A stretch of DNA of 64,000 nucleotides from Bacilli bacterium. Its GTDB lineage: Bacteria; Bacillota_I; Bacilli_A; RFN20; CAG-826. This document shows positions 36,584 through 45,261 of the stretch, piece after piece; positions within the stretch are counted from its first letter, which is position 1; the number at the start of each line of letters is the position of its first letter. The notes beneath the pieces are model-generated. The model saw only the letters and a list, made by a program, of their open reading frames with translations. It was not told the DNA's origin and did not search any database. Position numbers and translations under genes: made by a program. The stretch is taken from positions 129,015 through 193,014 of the forward strand of contig CAAGAN010000033.1 in NCBI GenBank assembly GCA_900767825.1, written 5' to 3'.

Positions 36584-37675
36584 TTAGATAAGGTTATGAT
36601 CGACACAATATTTATAGAAGGATCTTTCGCCATCGAAATCAGAATCTTTTGCATCTGTATAACCAGTATGTGAATAAAGGTTATATAGATAATAGGCACC
36701 AGTTCCTTCTTGGTTCTTATCACCATCTTTGGATAATTCCTTGAAGGCATGGACAACTGCATCTTTCTTTTCTTTTGATAAGTTGCTTCTAGCAGAGATG
36801 GTATCGTTATAGATTCCATCGGTGATAGCGATTACTTTATAATCAGTGAATAATTTCTTATCTTGATAATGAGCAGAATCGGATTTGGAATAGAAGTTAG
36901 AATATCTAACATCGGTATATCCCCAGAATCCAGCAACTTCACCTTTCATCATGGCTTCGCAAGCAGCGGAATAACCGGATTTGCCAAAGTCACGACCCTT
37001 GATTTGCTTAGAGGCATCGGTGATTTCATCAACCATGGACATGCCGTGGTCAGCAAGATATTTTAAAGGACGTAAATATCCAGCCCCGGAAGTATTTCCC
37101 ATACGACCAACAGTTTTGCCAGCCATATCAAGAATATCAATCTTGCCATCTTTGTTGACATCAACGTAGTCTTCATTTCTAACGACTAATTGGGAAGTAT
37201 ACCAGTTGACTTGTTCGGTGGATTGTTGTCCAAGGTATTCATAGCCTTCGACTTCGCCGTTCATGGCCTTGATTTGTTCAGCTTCGGTTTTATAGTCTTT
37301 TTGAACTTGGTATCCATCACGGACAGAAGTAACTAAAACTTCGACTTTTCCTGGATTTTTTAGGGTAACTTCGGCATAGCCAGAAGCAGTAAGGAATCCA
37401 ATATCGATTTGGTCAGCTAACAAAGCAGTTGTAGTTGCAGCATAATCGGTACCAGTAGTAATGGAGAACTTGTAATTTGGTTCGATCTTTTCAAGAAGAG
37501 GAGCCATCTTTTTGGCTAAAGTAGCTAATTTTTCTGGAGCATTAGAAGGAACGAATTGGATTTTGATGGTTTCCTTTTCATCACCAGGTTCGGTTGAATT
37601 GCCGCCACAAGATGCAGCGATAGCGGCTACACTAAGGAGTCCGCCGAGTAGGAAGAATTTATTGACTTTCTTCAT
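36584..37675 (-). CDS. phnD: PhnD-type phosphate/phosphite/phosphonate-binding lipoprotein
   Basis: A 363-aa substrate-binding lipoprotein. The lipobox reads AAIAASC (Cys at about 23) and the mature part begins GGNSTEP. The fold is the two-lobe PhnD type: IQFVPSNAPEKLATLAK near residue 38, then DQIDIGFLTASGY, with GNTSGAGYLRPLKYL and a GEVAGFWGY loop. It is the first and probably most expressed gene of the transporter operon. A perfect cre box lies about 140 nt upstream. Confidence 0.92.
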   Translation of the reverse strand: MKKVNKFFLLGGLLSVAAIAASCGGNSTEPGDEKETIKIQFVPSNAPEKLATLAKKMAPLLEKIEPNYKFSITTGTDYAATTTALLADQIDIGFLTASGYAEVTLKNPGKVEVLVTSVRDGYQVQKDYKTEAEQIKAMNGEVEGYEYLGQQSTEQVNWYTSQLVVRNEDYVDVNKDGKIDILDMAGKTVGRMGNTSGAGYLRPLKYLADHGMSMVDEITDASKQIKGRDFGKSGYSAACEAMMKGEVAGFWGYTDVRYSNFYSKSDSAHYQDKKLFTDYKVIAITDGIYNDTISARSNLSKEKKDAVVHAFKELSKDGDKNQEGTGAYYLYNLYSHTGYTDAKDSDFDGERSFYKYCVDHNLI

Positions 37676-38057
37676 GTCATATCCTTTCAGGCCTATAAGC
37701 CGGAGTTATACTAGATTTGGTTTAAGGTTGAATTTAATTCCTCTTGCCAATTCCAATCTAACTATCTCTACAATGTAAACTATTCGGGCGCAAAGAAAAG
37801 AACTATTTTTTTGAAAGCGCTATCATATAGAAAAAGATACACTTCTTATTTGACTTAAAGTATAATTAAATTTCTAAAAGATTCGATAAATACGGAACTT
37901 TTGTTTTTTGTAATAAATTATTTTACTCTAATAAAAGCCATCTTACTAGACAGGAAAAATTATTTTTAGTTAAGGCAAGTGCTTATAAGTCTTTTAAGAG
38001 TTTTGCATTATTCATTTTTTAATAACATTTTAAAAAATTCCAAGCAACCCCTCTAAC
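37676..38057. other. Intergenic region upstream of phnD
   Basis: About 380 bp without a credible gene. It holds the phnD SD (AAAGG), a short GGC/GCC hairpin near 37700, and a perfect cre box at 37812-37825. No convincing -35/-10 pair could be fixed. The remainder (about 37830-38057) is AT-rich with no structure I recognise. Confidence 0.6.
37812..37825 (-). promoter_or_regulatory. Predicted CcpA cre box upstream of phnD
   Basis: The 14-mer TGAAAGCGCTATCA fits the consensus TGWAANCGNTNWCA at every position. It is near-palindromic, so it can be read from either strand, and lies in the only long non-coding stretch before phnD. CcpA control is inference. Confidence 0.65.
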
Positions 38058-38083
38058 AAAAAAGCCCCTCACTTAGGAAGGGC
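38058..38083 (-). terminator. Intrinsic terminator of degV
   Basis: Reverse strand: GCCCTTC/GAGGGGC stem (7 bp, one G-U), 6-nt loop, then TTTTTT. Confidence 0.8.
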
Positions 38084-38100
38084 GAAACAACTAGATAATA

Positions 38101-38958
38101 TTATTCAACGTGGCCATCGCCATCATTGAAATAAAGTATTCCAAGGCAATGAGGACCGCAATGGCAAGAAATAGTAGCACCTGCAGTTGTAGGAATTATT
38201 TCCTTGAATCCTTCTTTTTTTAGTCTTTCTCTAACTGCAGCAACAACTTCATCTGGAGCGGTCGAATAAGTAATAAATACACGGCTATGGTCAGGATTAT
38301 TATATTTAGCTAATGTATCTTCTACATAACCCATGACAGCCTTAAGCATGTTGCCTCTATATTTGCCCCCTACTCCCATCTTTCCATCCTTAACATAGAT
38401 GGCAGGCTTGATTTTTAATATATTGGCACCAAGCATCTTCAAATATGAGCATCTTCCGCCTTTATATAGATAATTAACTGATTCAAGGGAGAAAGAAGCT
38501 TGGTCAAATGGGATTCTTTCTTTTAATAAATTAACTATTTCTTCTGGGGCATGGTTATTTTTAGCAAGAATAGAAGCGTAGATAGCTTGAAGAGCAATGC
38601 CAGTAGAAAGAGACCTAGTATCGATAACATCAACCTTATTATCTAATTTAGCAGCGGCATTTCTAGCATTAAGACAAGCACAAGATATTTCACTAGATAA
38701 ACAGAAATGAATTACATGGTCATATTCTTTTAAAAGGGATGTGAAATGTTCACTGTATTGATATTCATTAACCGCGGCTGTATGAGGTAAAGTGCCGGTT
38801 TTCTCTGTATATTCATAAAGATCTTCAGGCTTAACCTCGCCATCTAATCCTTGTTTCTCGCCCATAACCAAAGTAAATGGAAGGGTATGGATATCATATT
38901 TAGCTAAAAGTTCTTTTGGTAAATCGATTGTAGATTCGGCCGATATAGCAATTTTCAT
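38101..38958 (-). CDS. DegV family fatty acid-binding protein
   Basis: A 285-aa DegV-family protein: the N-terminus has IAISAESTIDLPKELL and LPFTLVMGE, followed by HTAAVNEYQYSEHF and LSTGIALQA. Family members bind a fatty acid and, in some bacteria, present it to the fatty acid kinase FakA. Here the gene lies 2 nt after a glycolipid-type glycosyltransferase, with an AAGGAG SD overlapping the upstream stop, so the pair suggests a membrane-lipid operon. The ligand itself is inferred. Confidence 0.9.
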   Translation of the reverse strand: MKIAISAESTIDLPKELLAKYDIHTLPFTLVMGEKQGLDGEVKPEDLYEYTEKTGTLPHTAAVNEYQYSEHFTSLLKEYDHVIHFCLSSEISCACLNARNAAAKLDNKVDVIDTRSLSTGIALQAIYASILAKNNHAPEEIVNLLKERIPFDQASFSLESVNYLYKGGRCSYLKMLGANILKIKPAIYVKDGKMGVGGKYRGNMLKAVMGYVEDTLAKYNNPDHSRVFITYSTAPDEVVAAVRERLKKEGFKEIIPTTAGATISCHCGPHCLGILYFNDGDGHVE

Positions 38959-38960
38959 AA

Positions 38961-40043
38961 TTAATTGTTCTCCTTTAAAGGCTTAATAAGTTTCTTCTTT
39001 TTGCATTTAGCCCATTTATTATAAATCCTAAAATAATATTCTCGCCACAATTTAGATACATTATCCTTGCAGTAATATGATGATATCTTCTCACTTTTAT
39101 TAACTGCATCTTTATAAAAAGAGCTATCAGTTGCAAGCTTTTTTATTACATTAGAAAAGGATGCAACATCATTCCCGACTAGATAATCATTAAATAAAAT
39201 GTCTTTATACAAATCTAAATCTCTAAGTAGGAATGGGGTTTTTGTAGAGGCGGCTTCTAATATGGACATCGGGAATAATTCATTATAAGAAGGCATGAAT
39301 AATAAATCCGCCATATTGAATATCTCATTCATTTGCTTCCTTGGGATGATACCTAGGAATCTAACATTGCTAGGAGGATTATCCATGACTTTTTTAAGTT
39401 CTTCATATCCATCCGTTAGTTTTCCAAAGCTAAATCCACCAGCCCAGACAAACATCTTGTCAGGGTTATCTTTTGCAACTTCAACAAAATCTAGTACCCC
39501 TTTTCTAGTCTGGACCTGCCCTACTCCAATCGTAACGAATTTATCCTTATCTATATTATATTTATCTTTAATCTTATCCTTTTCTTCTTTTGGAAGGGGA
39601 TGGAACTGGGTTGTGGAAACATAATTTGGAATGTAGGTTATGTTTTCTTCTTTCATCCCAAGTTCTACTAAAGGTTTAATAAAAATTGGGTTAACTACAA
39701 CGATTTCATCAGCTTTTTTATAAGTCGCGATGACATATTTCTTAAATATATTGAAAGCGAATTTAGGTAGATGAATGGATCCATCTAAAGTAGTTGGCAA
39801 GAAATGGACATAGATGACATTTACATGATGTTTGTTCATCCTAACATAGAATTTAGGATTAACTGTATGCACATGGTAAATATCAGCCTTTCCTTTGTCT
39901 TTTTTCTCTAGGACTGTAAATACATCCTTATTTTCTTTTACTAGACTTACTTGTTCTAGATAAGCACTGCCGACTCCTTGTCCTTCAACTGAAGTAGCTT
40001 CAGAAAGCATTCTTATTCTTAAGTGATTGATTTTATTTTCCAT
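38961..40043 (-). CDS. GT4 glycosyltransferase, probable glycolipid (diglycosyldiacylglycerol) synthase
   Basis: A 360-aa retaining GT-B enzyme. The N-terminus has IRMLSEATSVEGQGVGSAYLEQ, reminiscent of CpoA-type second-step glycolipid synthases, and IYVHFLPTTLDGSIHLP. The C-terminal donor domain has VGVGQVQTRKGVLDFVEVA-like segments, FMPSYNELFPMSILEA and a following Asp/Lys. It would add a sugar to a membrane glycolipid, with DegV as operon partner. No SD is seen; TAGAAT lies 6 nt before the ATG. Confidence 0.72.
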   Translation of the reverse strand: MENKINHLRIRMLSEATSVEGQGVGSAYLEQVSLVKENKDVFTVLEKKDKGKADIYHVHTVNPKFYVRMNKHHVNVIYVHFLPTTLDGSIHLPKFAFNIFKKYVIATYKKADEIVVVNPIFIKPLVELGMKEENITYIPNYVSTTQFHPLPKEEKDKIKDKYNIDKDKFVTIGVGQVQTRKGVLDFVEVAKDNPDKMFVWAGGFSFGKLTDGYEELKKVMDNPPSNVRFLGIIPRKQMNEIFNMADLLFMPSYNELFPMSILEAASTKTPFLLRDLDLYKDILFNDYLVGNDVASFSNVIKKLATDSSFYKDAVNKSEKISSYYCKDNVSKLWREYYFRIYNKWAKCKKKKLIKPLKENN

Positions 40044-40049
40044 GGGAAT

Positions 40050-40055
40050 ATTCTA
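40050..40055 (-). promoter_or_regulatory. -10-like hexamer 6 nt before the GT4 ATG
   Basis: Reverse strand TAGAAT, then ATTCCC, then ATG at 40043. No SD precedes it and the -35 is poor. Confidence 0.35.
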
Positions 40056-40093
40056 CAAAAATTACGTTAAGAAAACTATTGCTAATATATAAG

Positions 40094-40120
40094 AAAAAAG
40101 CCTAACCATCGGTTAAGCCT
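40094..40120 (-). terminator. Terminator of tRNA-Thr
   Basis: Reverse-strand stem of 10 bp including two G-U pairs (AGGCTTAACC with GGTTAGGCTT), 3-nt loop, then a TTTTTT run. It begins 11 nt after the tRNA. Confidence 0.8.
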
Positions 40121-40130
40121 AATTTTCATT

Positions 40131-40204
40131 TGGTGCCCTCACCCTTAGTCGAAAAGAGGTCTGATCCTTACCATGGATCCGTTCTACCGCTGAACTATGA
40201 GGGC
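40131..40204 (-). tRNA. tRNA-Thr (anticodon GGT), CCA encoded
   Basis: Read on the reverse strand as a 74-nt cloverleaf. The acceptor is GCCCTCA paired with TGAGGGC, followed by an encoded CCA after the discriminator A. The D arm is GTTC-AGCGGTA-GAAC. The anticodon arm is GATCC-ATGGTAA-GGATC with anticodon GGT, which decodes ACC and ACU (threonine). The T loop is TTCGACT on a 5-bp stem with one G-U. It has its own promoter and terminator and is a single-gene unit. Confidence 0.9.
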
Positions 40205-40245
40205 GGTAAGCCGATAAGCTCGCTACAAACTCTTTCGGCTTGATG

Positions 40246-40274
40246 ATTATAGTAAGAACCCCCACTAGTAGCAA
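40246..40274 (-). promoter_or_regulatory. tRNA-Thr promoter
   Basis: Reverse strand: TTGCTA, 17-nt spacer, TATAAT (perfect -10), about 41 nt before the mature tRNA 5' end. Confidence 0.7.
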
Positions 40275-40304
40275 GAACTTTTTTCGAATTTTCCCATTTT
40301 TATG

Positions 40305-41015
40305 CTAGTTAACGCCGACATAGGACAAATATGGGGTAGAAATCATGGTTTCACTATCAATTGAGCCGGTAGTGCTTAAACATACCCTTCCTTTTCCTCT
40401 TGATTTATCTAACCCTTCATAAGTAGTTAATTTATTCACATCTAACGTAACATTCTTATAAGTTAAAGATGTGTATGTACCAATTTTATAAAGTATACCC
40501 TTATAATCCAAATATCCTTCATTATCAGAAATTATCTTCATCTCCCCTTCAATAACAAAGGAATAGATTTTCGAAGAATTAGACTCCAATTCATTAGCCT
40601 TATGTTTCCCAAAATATAATGACGAAAGATATGGGGTTTCCAATAAATCCATGTCATTATTGCAATAGGAGCCGTTCGCATAAGTGATAACTCCGATACA
40701 ATCCTTATTATCTGTAAATATATTAGAATCGATTTCATCATCGCTTAACAATTTGTCGTCCTTATAGATGTCCGTGCCTAAAATGTTAATGCCGTTATCA
40801 ACTTTCTTAGGATTGATTTTAAATAAGGTGCCATTCCATTTGAAATAGGAATTACCTTCAAGATCATAAATGCTTCCTTCCACTTGATTAGTAGAAATAG
40901 TTTTAGATAATAGGATACATTCATTGCCAAAATCTTTAGACGAAGATTCTTGATGTCCGCAAGAAATTAAAGCCAAAGAAACTAAAAAAGATAATAATAA
41001 GTTTTTGGTTTTCAT
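40305..41015 (-). CDS. Two-domain lipoprotein related to both neighbouring lipoproteins
   Basis: A 236-aa predicted lipoprotein; lipobox ALISC with Cys near residue 20. Its N-terminal half (about 30-145) shares the order C-I-L, EG-I, YFKWNG-x2-FKI, ID-x-N-x-F, YANGS and PYL with the 41535-41945 protein. Its C-terminal half (about 150-236) resembles the 41163-41522 protein (SFVIEGEMKIISDNEGYLDYK; LDVN). The ATG at 41015 with an AGAGGA SD is preferred to an upstream TTG. Function is unknown; it is probably a surface protein. Confidence 0.75.
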   Translation of the reverse strand: MKTKNLLLSFLVSLALISCGHQESSSKDFGNECILLSKTISTNQVEGSIYDLEGNSYFKWNGTLFKINPKKVDNGINILGTDIYKDDKLLSDDEIDSNIFTDNKDCIGVITYANGSYCNNDMDLLETPYLSSLYFGKHKANELESNSSKIYSFVIEGEMKIISDNEGYLDYKGILYKIGTYTSLTYKNVTLDVNKLTTYEGLDKSRGKGRVCLSTTGSIDSETMISTPYLSYVGVN

Positions 41016-41162
41016 TTTTATAATCCTCTCTTTCAATGTTTAGGATTTATCTAGCATTTCTGACAATGCCAAAGTTCATCCCGCTATCATAATAACCTTA
41101 AATTAAACTAAAAACAATATTACAATTACGGATTTACAAACTTCTAAAACACGTAATTATAT

Positions 41163-41522
41163 TTATAGGATATAAAGGCTTTTTAACACAAAATGCGATA
41201 AATCCTTATAATCTTCATAAGAATCATCAAAAGCAGACATTTGGAAACATATTGTTCCTCTTGCATCTACTCCATCTACAAAATGATAGGTTTTTTTATC
41301 TACTGTTCCCTCTCCGTTAACATCTAGACGAGTCTTTTCGTAATCAAATTCAAATAAAATCTCTTTGTAATTAAAATATACTTCTTCATTAGAAATTACT
41401 TTTATAGTTCCAATTAATTCAAAACTAATGAAAGTAGGTTTCTTTTTATTTTCAATAGAATTAGAGGTCCCACAAGAAGCAAATAATGATGCCGAAATTA
41501 AGAATAATGCAATCTTTTTCAT
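41163..41522 (-). CDS. Small lipoprotein related to the C-terminal half of 40305-41015
   Basis: A 119-aa predicted lipoprotein; lipobox LFASC (Cys near residue 17) followed by a short polar spacer. The mature domain (SFELIGTIKVISNEEVYFNYK, then DVNGEGTVD and ARGTICF) matches the C-terminal half of the larger neighbour at 40305. A GAGGGG SD precedes the ATG. It is 12 nt downstream of the third lipoprotein gene and likely cotranscribed with it. Function is unknown. Confidence 0.72.
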   Translation of the reverse strand: MKKIALFLISASLFASCGTSNSIENKKKPTFISFELIGTIKVISNEEVYFNYKEILFEFDYEKTRLDVNGEGTVDKKTYHFVDGVDARGTICFQMSAFDDSYEDYKDLSHFVLKSLYIL

Positions 41523-41534
41523 GTTAACCCCCTC

Positions 41535-41945
41535 TTAATTTAGTCTAAGCTCCGCTAAATAAGGCGCTACGAATGACTTATCCTGCCAGGCACAACTTTC
41601 ATCGCTTCCATTTGCATAACATATTTTGCCAAGGCAAATCGCACCTTCTTTAAATGTATTTTCATCAATTTTTTTATGGTCTAGACGTTTGCCATTACGA
41701 TAAATAAGAGTTTGAGGCATCGTAAAAGAGAGACCTTTGCTTAATAAAATCTTGAAGTAAGCCCCATCAAATTTAAAGTAATCGCCCTCTCCAGGTATTT
41801 TATGTATTTCTCCTTCTAATTCTTTAGTAAGAATAAAACGATTTATCATTATGCAAGAATTGTTACTAGATGAAGATTCTACTTCCCCGCAGCTAAATAG
41901 GCCAATAGAAGCTAAACCCAATAAAATTAATTTTTTGAATTTCAT
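41535..41945 (-). CDS. Small lipoprotein related to the N-terminal half of 40305-41015
   Basis: A 136-aa predicted lipoprotein with lipobox GLFSC (Cys near residue 19) and a Ser-rich spacer. The mature domain has a conserved pattern EGEIHKI, YFKFDGAYFKI, IDENTFKEG, LGKICYANGS and PYLAELRL, matched by the N-terminal half of the 40305 protein. It is divergent from the pflB promoter region. Function is unknown; an extracellular small beta-rich domain is likely. Confidence 0.72.
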   Translation of the reverse strand: MKFKKLILLGLASIGLFSCGEVESSSSNNSCIMINRFILTKELEGEIHKIPGEGDYFKFDGAYFKILLSKGLSFTMPQTLIYRNGKRLDHKKIDENTFKEGAICLGKICYANGSDESCAWQDKSFVAPYLAELRLN

Positions 41946-42064
41946 AAATCCCCTTTTTGTTCATTAGAAAATGATAATGCCACTAATTTTAAGTATCAAT
42001 ATCCGCTAACCTAAAAAGGGGAAAATGTAGAATTTATTGGAGTAAAAAACCCATCAATATTCAA

Positions 42065-42078
42065 TGTAAGCGTTTTCA
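42065..42078 (+). promoter_or_regulatory. Predicted CcpA cre box upstream of pflB
   Basis: TGTAAGCGTTTTCA fits TGWAANCGNTNWCA at all positions. It lies about 33 nt upstream of the putative -35 of the pflB promoter. In other Firmicutes cre boxes upstream of the promoter can activate overflow-metabolism genes. The regulatory direction here is inference. Confidence 0.7.
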
Positions 42079-42111
42079 ATAAAGTTAAGTTATCTTTCAT
42101 GAGCAAATCCT

Positions 42112-42141
42112 TAGACTTGATGCTACTTATTTTGTTATACT
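42112..42141 (+). promoter_or_regulatory. pflB: Putative pflB promoter
   Basis: TAGACT, 18-nt spacer, TATACT (5 of 6), then about 32 nt to the pflB ATG containing an AGGAGGAAA SD. Confidence 0.5.
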
Positions 42142-42173
42142 AGCCACGCAAAAAACAGGAGGAAAAACCAATT

Positions 42174-44417
42174 ATGATCAATGAAGAATACTACGATACA
42201 TTCAAAGGTTCCAAATGGAAAGAAGACATCGATGTAAGAGACTTCATCGTCTCTAACTACACTCCTTATGATGGAGATGAATCTTTCTTGGAAGGACCAA
42301 GCGAAAATACCTCTGCCTTATGGGCAAAATTACAAGAACTCCAAAAGAAAGAAAGAGAAAATGGCGGAGTACTTGATATGGAAGAAGATGTCGTCTCTTC
42401 TTTAACTAGCTATGGCCCTGGCTACCTAGATAAAGATAAAGAAGTAGTCGTCGGACTCCAAACCGATAAGCCACTTAAAAGAGCTTTCATGCCTTATGGC
42501 GGTATCAAGATGGCAGAAGAAAGCCTTAAGACTTATGGATATACCCCAAATCCAGAATTACATAAGATTTTTACTACCTATCACAAAACCCATAACGATG
42601 GAGTTTTTGATGCCTATACACCAGAAATACTCCACTGCCGTCACAATAAGATAATCACTGGTCTTCCAGATACTTATGGAAGAGGAAGGATTGTCGGCGA
42701 CTATAGACGTATTGCCTTATATGGTATCGATTACCTTATCGAAAAGAAAAAGGAAGATCTAACACTTACCGACGATGGGGAAATGTGCGAAGAAATCGTC
42801 AAGGAAAGAGAAGAAATCTCCATGCAGATAAAAGCCCTTAAGCAAATTAAGGAAATGGCTTCTATCTATGGATTTGATATCTCTAAGCCTGCAAAAGATG
42901 CCAAAGAAGCTTTCCAATGGCTATATTTTGGCTATCTTGCTGCTATTAAGACCCAAAACGGCGCTGCCATGTCAGTTGGTAGAATCTCTACTTTCTTAGA
43001 TATCTATATTGAAAGAGATCTCCAAAAAGGAATATTGACCGAAAAAGAAGCCCAGGAATTAGTAGACCAAATCGTCTTGAAATTCCGTATGGTCAAATTT
43101 GCCCGTATCCCTTCTTATAACGCCTTATTCTCTGGTGACCCAATCTGGGCAACCTTAGAAGTTGCTGGTATGTGTAGCGATGGAAGAAGCATGGTTACTA
43201 AAAATGACTTCCGCTTCTTGCATACATTAGAAAATATGGGACCAAGCCCAGAGCCAAACCTCACTGTCTTATATTCTTCTAAATTACCTATTGGATTTAA
43301 GAAATATGCATCCCATATCTCTATATTAACTAGCTCCATCCAATATGAAAATGATGATGTCATGCGCCCAGTCTGGAAAGATGACTATTCTATTTGCTGC
43401 TGCGTCTCCGCTACTGAAACTGGTAAGGAATATCAATTCTTCGGAGCTAGAGCCAATTTAGCAAAATGCTTGCTATATGCGATTAATGGTGGCGTTGATG
43501 AAAAGACATTTGAACAAGTCGGTCCAAAATATCGTCCTTGCGTTGGAGAATATCTTGACTATGAAGATGTCCTAGAAAAATATAAGGATATGATGAAATG
43601 GCTTGCCAAAGTCTATGTCGAAGCCTTAAATATCATCCATTACATGCACGATAAATATTATTATGAAGCTGCTGAAATGGCTTTAATTGATTCCCATCCA
43701 ATGAGGAGCTTTGCCACTGGTATTGCCGGATTTAGCCATGTTGTCGACTCTTTAAGTGCTATAAAATATGCCAAAGTCAAGCCAATTAGAAACGAAAAGG
43801 GCATTGCCGTTGATTTTGAAATCGAAGGCGACTTCCCACGCTACGGTAACGATGATGATAGAGCTGACTTAATTGCTGTACATTTGTTAAAGACTTTCAT
43901 GGATTATATCGCTTCTAGAAAGACTTACCGCAACTCCAAGCCAACTACTTCCATTCTTACCATCACTTCTAATGTTGTATATGGAAAGGCTACTGGAACT
44001 CTACCAGATGGAAGAAAAGCCGGCGAACCTCTTTCCCCAGGCGCTAACCCAAGCTATGGAGCTGAAAAGAATGGATTGCTTGCTTCCTTGAATTCTTTAT
44101 GCAAACTTCCATATGAATATGCTCTTGATGGTATCTCTAATACCCAAACAATCAATACCGATTGCCTTGGACATAGCGATTCCGAACGTATCTCTAACCT
44201 AGTCAATGTCCTTGATGGATATTTTGATGGAGGTGCCCACCACCTTAATGTCAATGTATTCGGCAAGGAAAAACTAATCGACTGCATGAACCATCCAGAA
44301 AAGCCAGAATATGCAAACTTCACTATCCGTGTTTCTGGTTATGCTGTAAAATTTATTAACTTAACAAAGGAACAACAGCTCGATGTCATTGCTAGAACCT
44401 GCCACGAACACCTCTAA
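42174..44417 (+). CDS. pflB: Formate C-acetyltransferase (pyruvate formate-lyase)
   Basis: A 747-aa glycyl-radical enzyme converting pyruvate and CoA to acetyl-CoA and formate. The catalytic cysteine pair is in [12 protein letters not shown] near residue 410, and the glycyl radical site is in [10 protein letters not shown] close to the C-terminus. Length and both motifs are standard. It has a strong AGGAGG SD and a putative promoter with an upstream cre box. The activating enzyme gene follows directly with a 35-nt overlap. The enzyme marks strictly anaerobic mixed-acid fermentation. Confidence 0.97.
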   Translation: MINEEYYDTFKGSKWKEDIDVRDFIVSNYTPYDGDESFLEGPSENTSALWAKLQELQKKERENGGVLDMEEDVVSSLTSYGPGYLDKDKEVVVGLQTDKPLKRAFMPYGGIKMAEESLKTYGYTPNPELHKIFTTYHKTHNDGVFDAYTPEILHCRHNKIITGLPDTYGRGRIVGDYRRIALYGIDYLIEKKKEDLTLTDDGEMCEEIVKEREEISMQIKALKQIKEMASIYGFDISKPAKDAKEAFQWLYFGYLAAIKTQNGAAMSVGRISTFLDIYIERDLQKGILTEKEAQELVDQIVLKFRMVKFARIPSYNALFSGDPIWATLEVAGMCSDGRSMVTKNDFRFLHTLENMGPSPEPNLTVLYSSKLPIGFKKYASHISILTSSIQYENDDVMRPVWKDDYSICCCVSATETGKEYQFFGARANLAKCLLYAINGGVDEKTFEQVGPKYRPCVGEYLDYEDVLEKYKDMMKWLAKVYVEALNIIHYMHDKYYYEAAEMALIDSHPMRSFATGIAGFSHVVDSLSAIKYAKVKPIRNEKGIAVDFEIEGDFPRYGNDDDRADLIAVHLLKTFMDYIASRKTYRNSKPTTSILTITSNVVYGKATGTLPDGRKAGEPLSPGANPSYGAEKNGLLASLNSLCKLPYEYALDGISNTQTINTDCLGHSDSERISNLVNVLDGYFDGGAHHLNVNVFGKEKLIDCMNHPEKPEYANFTIRVSGYAVKFINLTKEQQLDVIARTCHEHL

Positions 44418-45174
44418 TATCAAAGTTAGATCAGATAAAATCGAAAGCTTCGGGCTTGTAGATGGTCCAGGTGTTAGATCGATATTATTCCTTTCCGGTT
44501 GCCCCTTAAGATGTCTATATTGCCATAATGTTGAGATGCAAAATCCTAACTGTGGTAAAGAAATCACTCCAAAAGAAGCCTTTCTTGCCTTAACTAGGTA
44601 TAAAAGGTATTGGGGGCAAACTGGAGGGGTTACTATTTCTGGAGGGGAACCACTTCTATATCTAGATTTCCTTATCGAATTAGGGAAGCTTCTTAAAAAA
44701 GAAGGGATATCGATGGTTATTGATACTTCTTTAGCAACATTTAGTTTAGACCCAGATTATCTAGCTAAATTCGATGAACTTCTAAGTTTAACATCTTTAT
44801 TCTTATTGGATTTAAAGGCAGTTGATCCAGAATTACATAAAACCATCACGGGGAAAACAAATTCAAATATCATCGAAGGATTTAATTACCTTAATGAAAA
44901 AAACTTCCCTGTCTGGATTAGATATGTACTTCTTCCAACTTATACCGATTCAAAGGAAGTATTGCTAAAATCCAAGGAATTCCTATCTAAATTCAATAAT
45001 ATCGATAGGGTTGAGATTCTTCCTTATCACGCCTTGGCTATCCCTAAATACGAGAAACTTCATATCGAATATAAACTAAAAGATATAGTAGCCCCGTCTA
45101 AAGAAGAGATAGAAAGAGCGAATAAGCTTCTAGATACTGCTTCATTTAACAAATACTTAAGTAGGACCTATTGA
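44383..45174 (+). CDS. pflA: Pyruvate formate-lyase activating enzyme
   Basis: A 263-aa radical SAM enzyme that installs the glycyl radical on PflB. The CX3CX2C cluster reads [10 protein letters not shown] near residue 40, followed by TISGGEPLL. The only in-frame ATG is at 44383 inside the pflB end, with an AAAGGAA SD, giving a 35-nt overlap and coupled translation. The last codons lie in the terminator stem. Confidence 0.95.
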   Translation: MSLLEPATNTSNIKVRSDKIESFGLVDGPGVRSILFLSGCPLRCLYCHNVEMQNPNCGKEITPKEAFLALTRYKRYWGQTGGVTISGGEPLLYLDFLIELGKLLKKEGISMVIDTSLATFSLDPDYLAKFDELLSLTSLFLLDLKAVDPELHKTITGKTNSNIIEGFNYLNEKNFPVWIRYVLLPTYTDSKEVLLKSKEFLSKFNNIDRVEILPYHALAIPKYEKLHIEYKLKDIVAPSKEEIERANKLLDTASFNKYLSRTY

Positions 45175-45189
45175 GGTTCTACTTTTTTT
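45159..45189 (+). terminator. pflBA terminator overlapping the pflA stop
   Basis: An 11-bp stem (one G-U) with a 4-nt loop and TTTTT; the pflA stop codon at 45172-45174 falls at the start of the loop and right arm. Confidence 0.85.
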
Positions 45190-45194
45190 ATATA

Positions 45195-45229
45195 GAAAAA
45201 AGACGTCCCCAGGAATAAGGACGCCTTTT
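45195..45229 (-). terminator. Terminator of the 45262 lipoprotein gene
   Basis: Reverse strand stem AAGGCGTCC with its complement (one G-U), about 10-nt loop and TTTTTT. It faces the pflBA terminator. Confidence 0.8.
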
Positions 45230-45261
45230 ATAGAAAGGAGGTTCAACACCAAGAATGCAAA

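Noticed and set aside
41096..41155. A short ATTACG/CGTAAT inverted repeat between two lipoprotein genes.
   Set aside because: Only six base pairs with a 21-nt loop; likely chance in AT-rich DNA.
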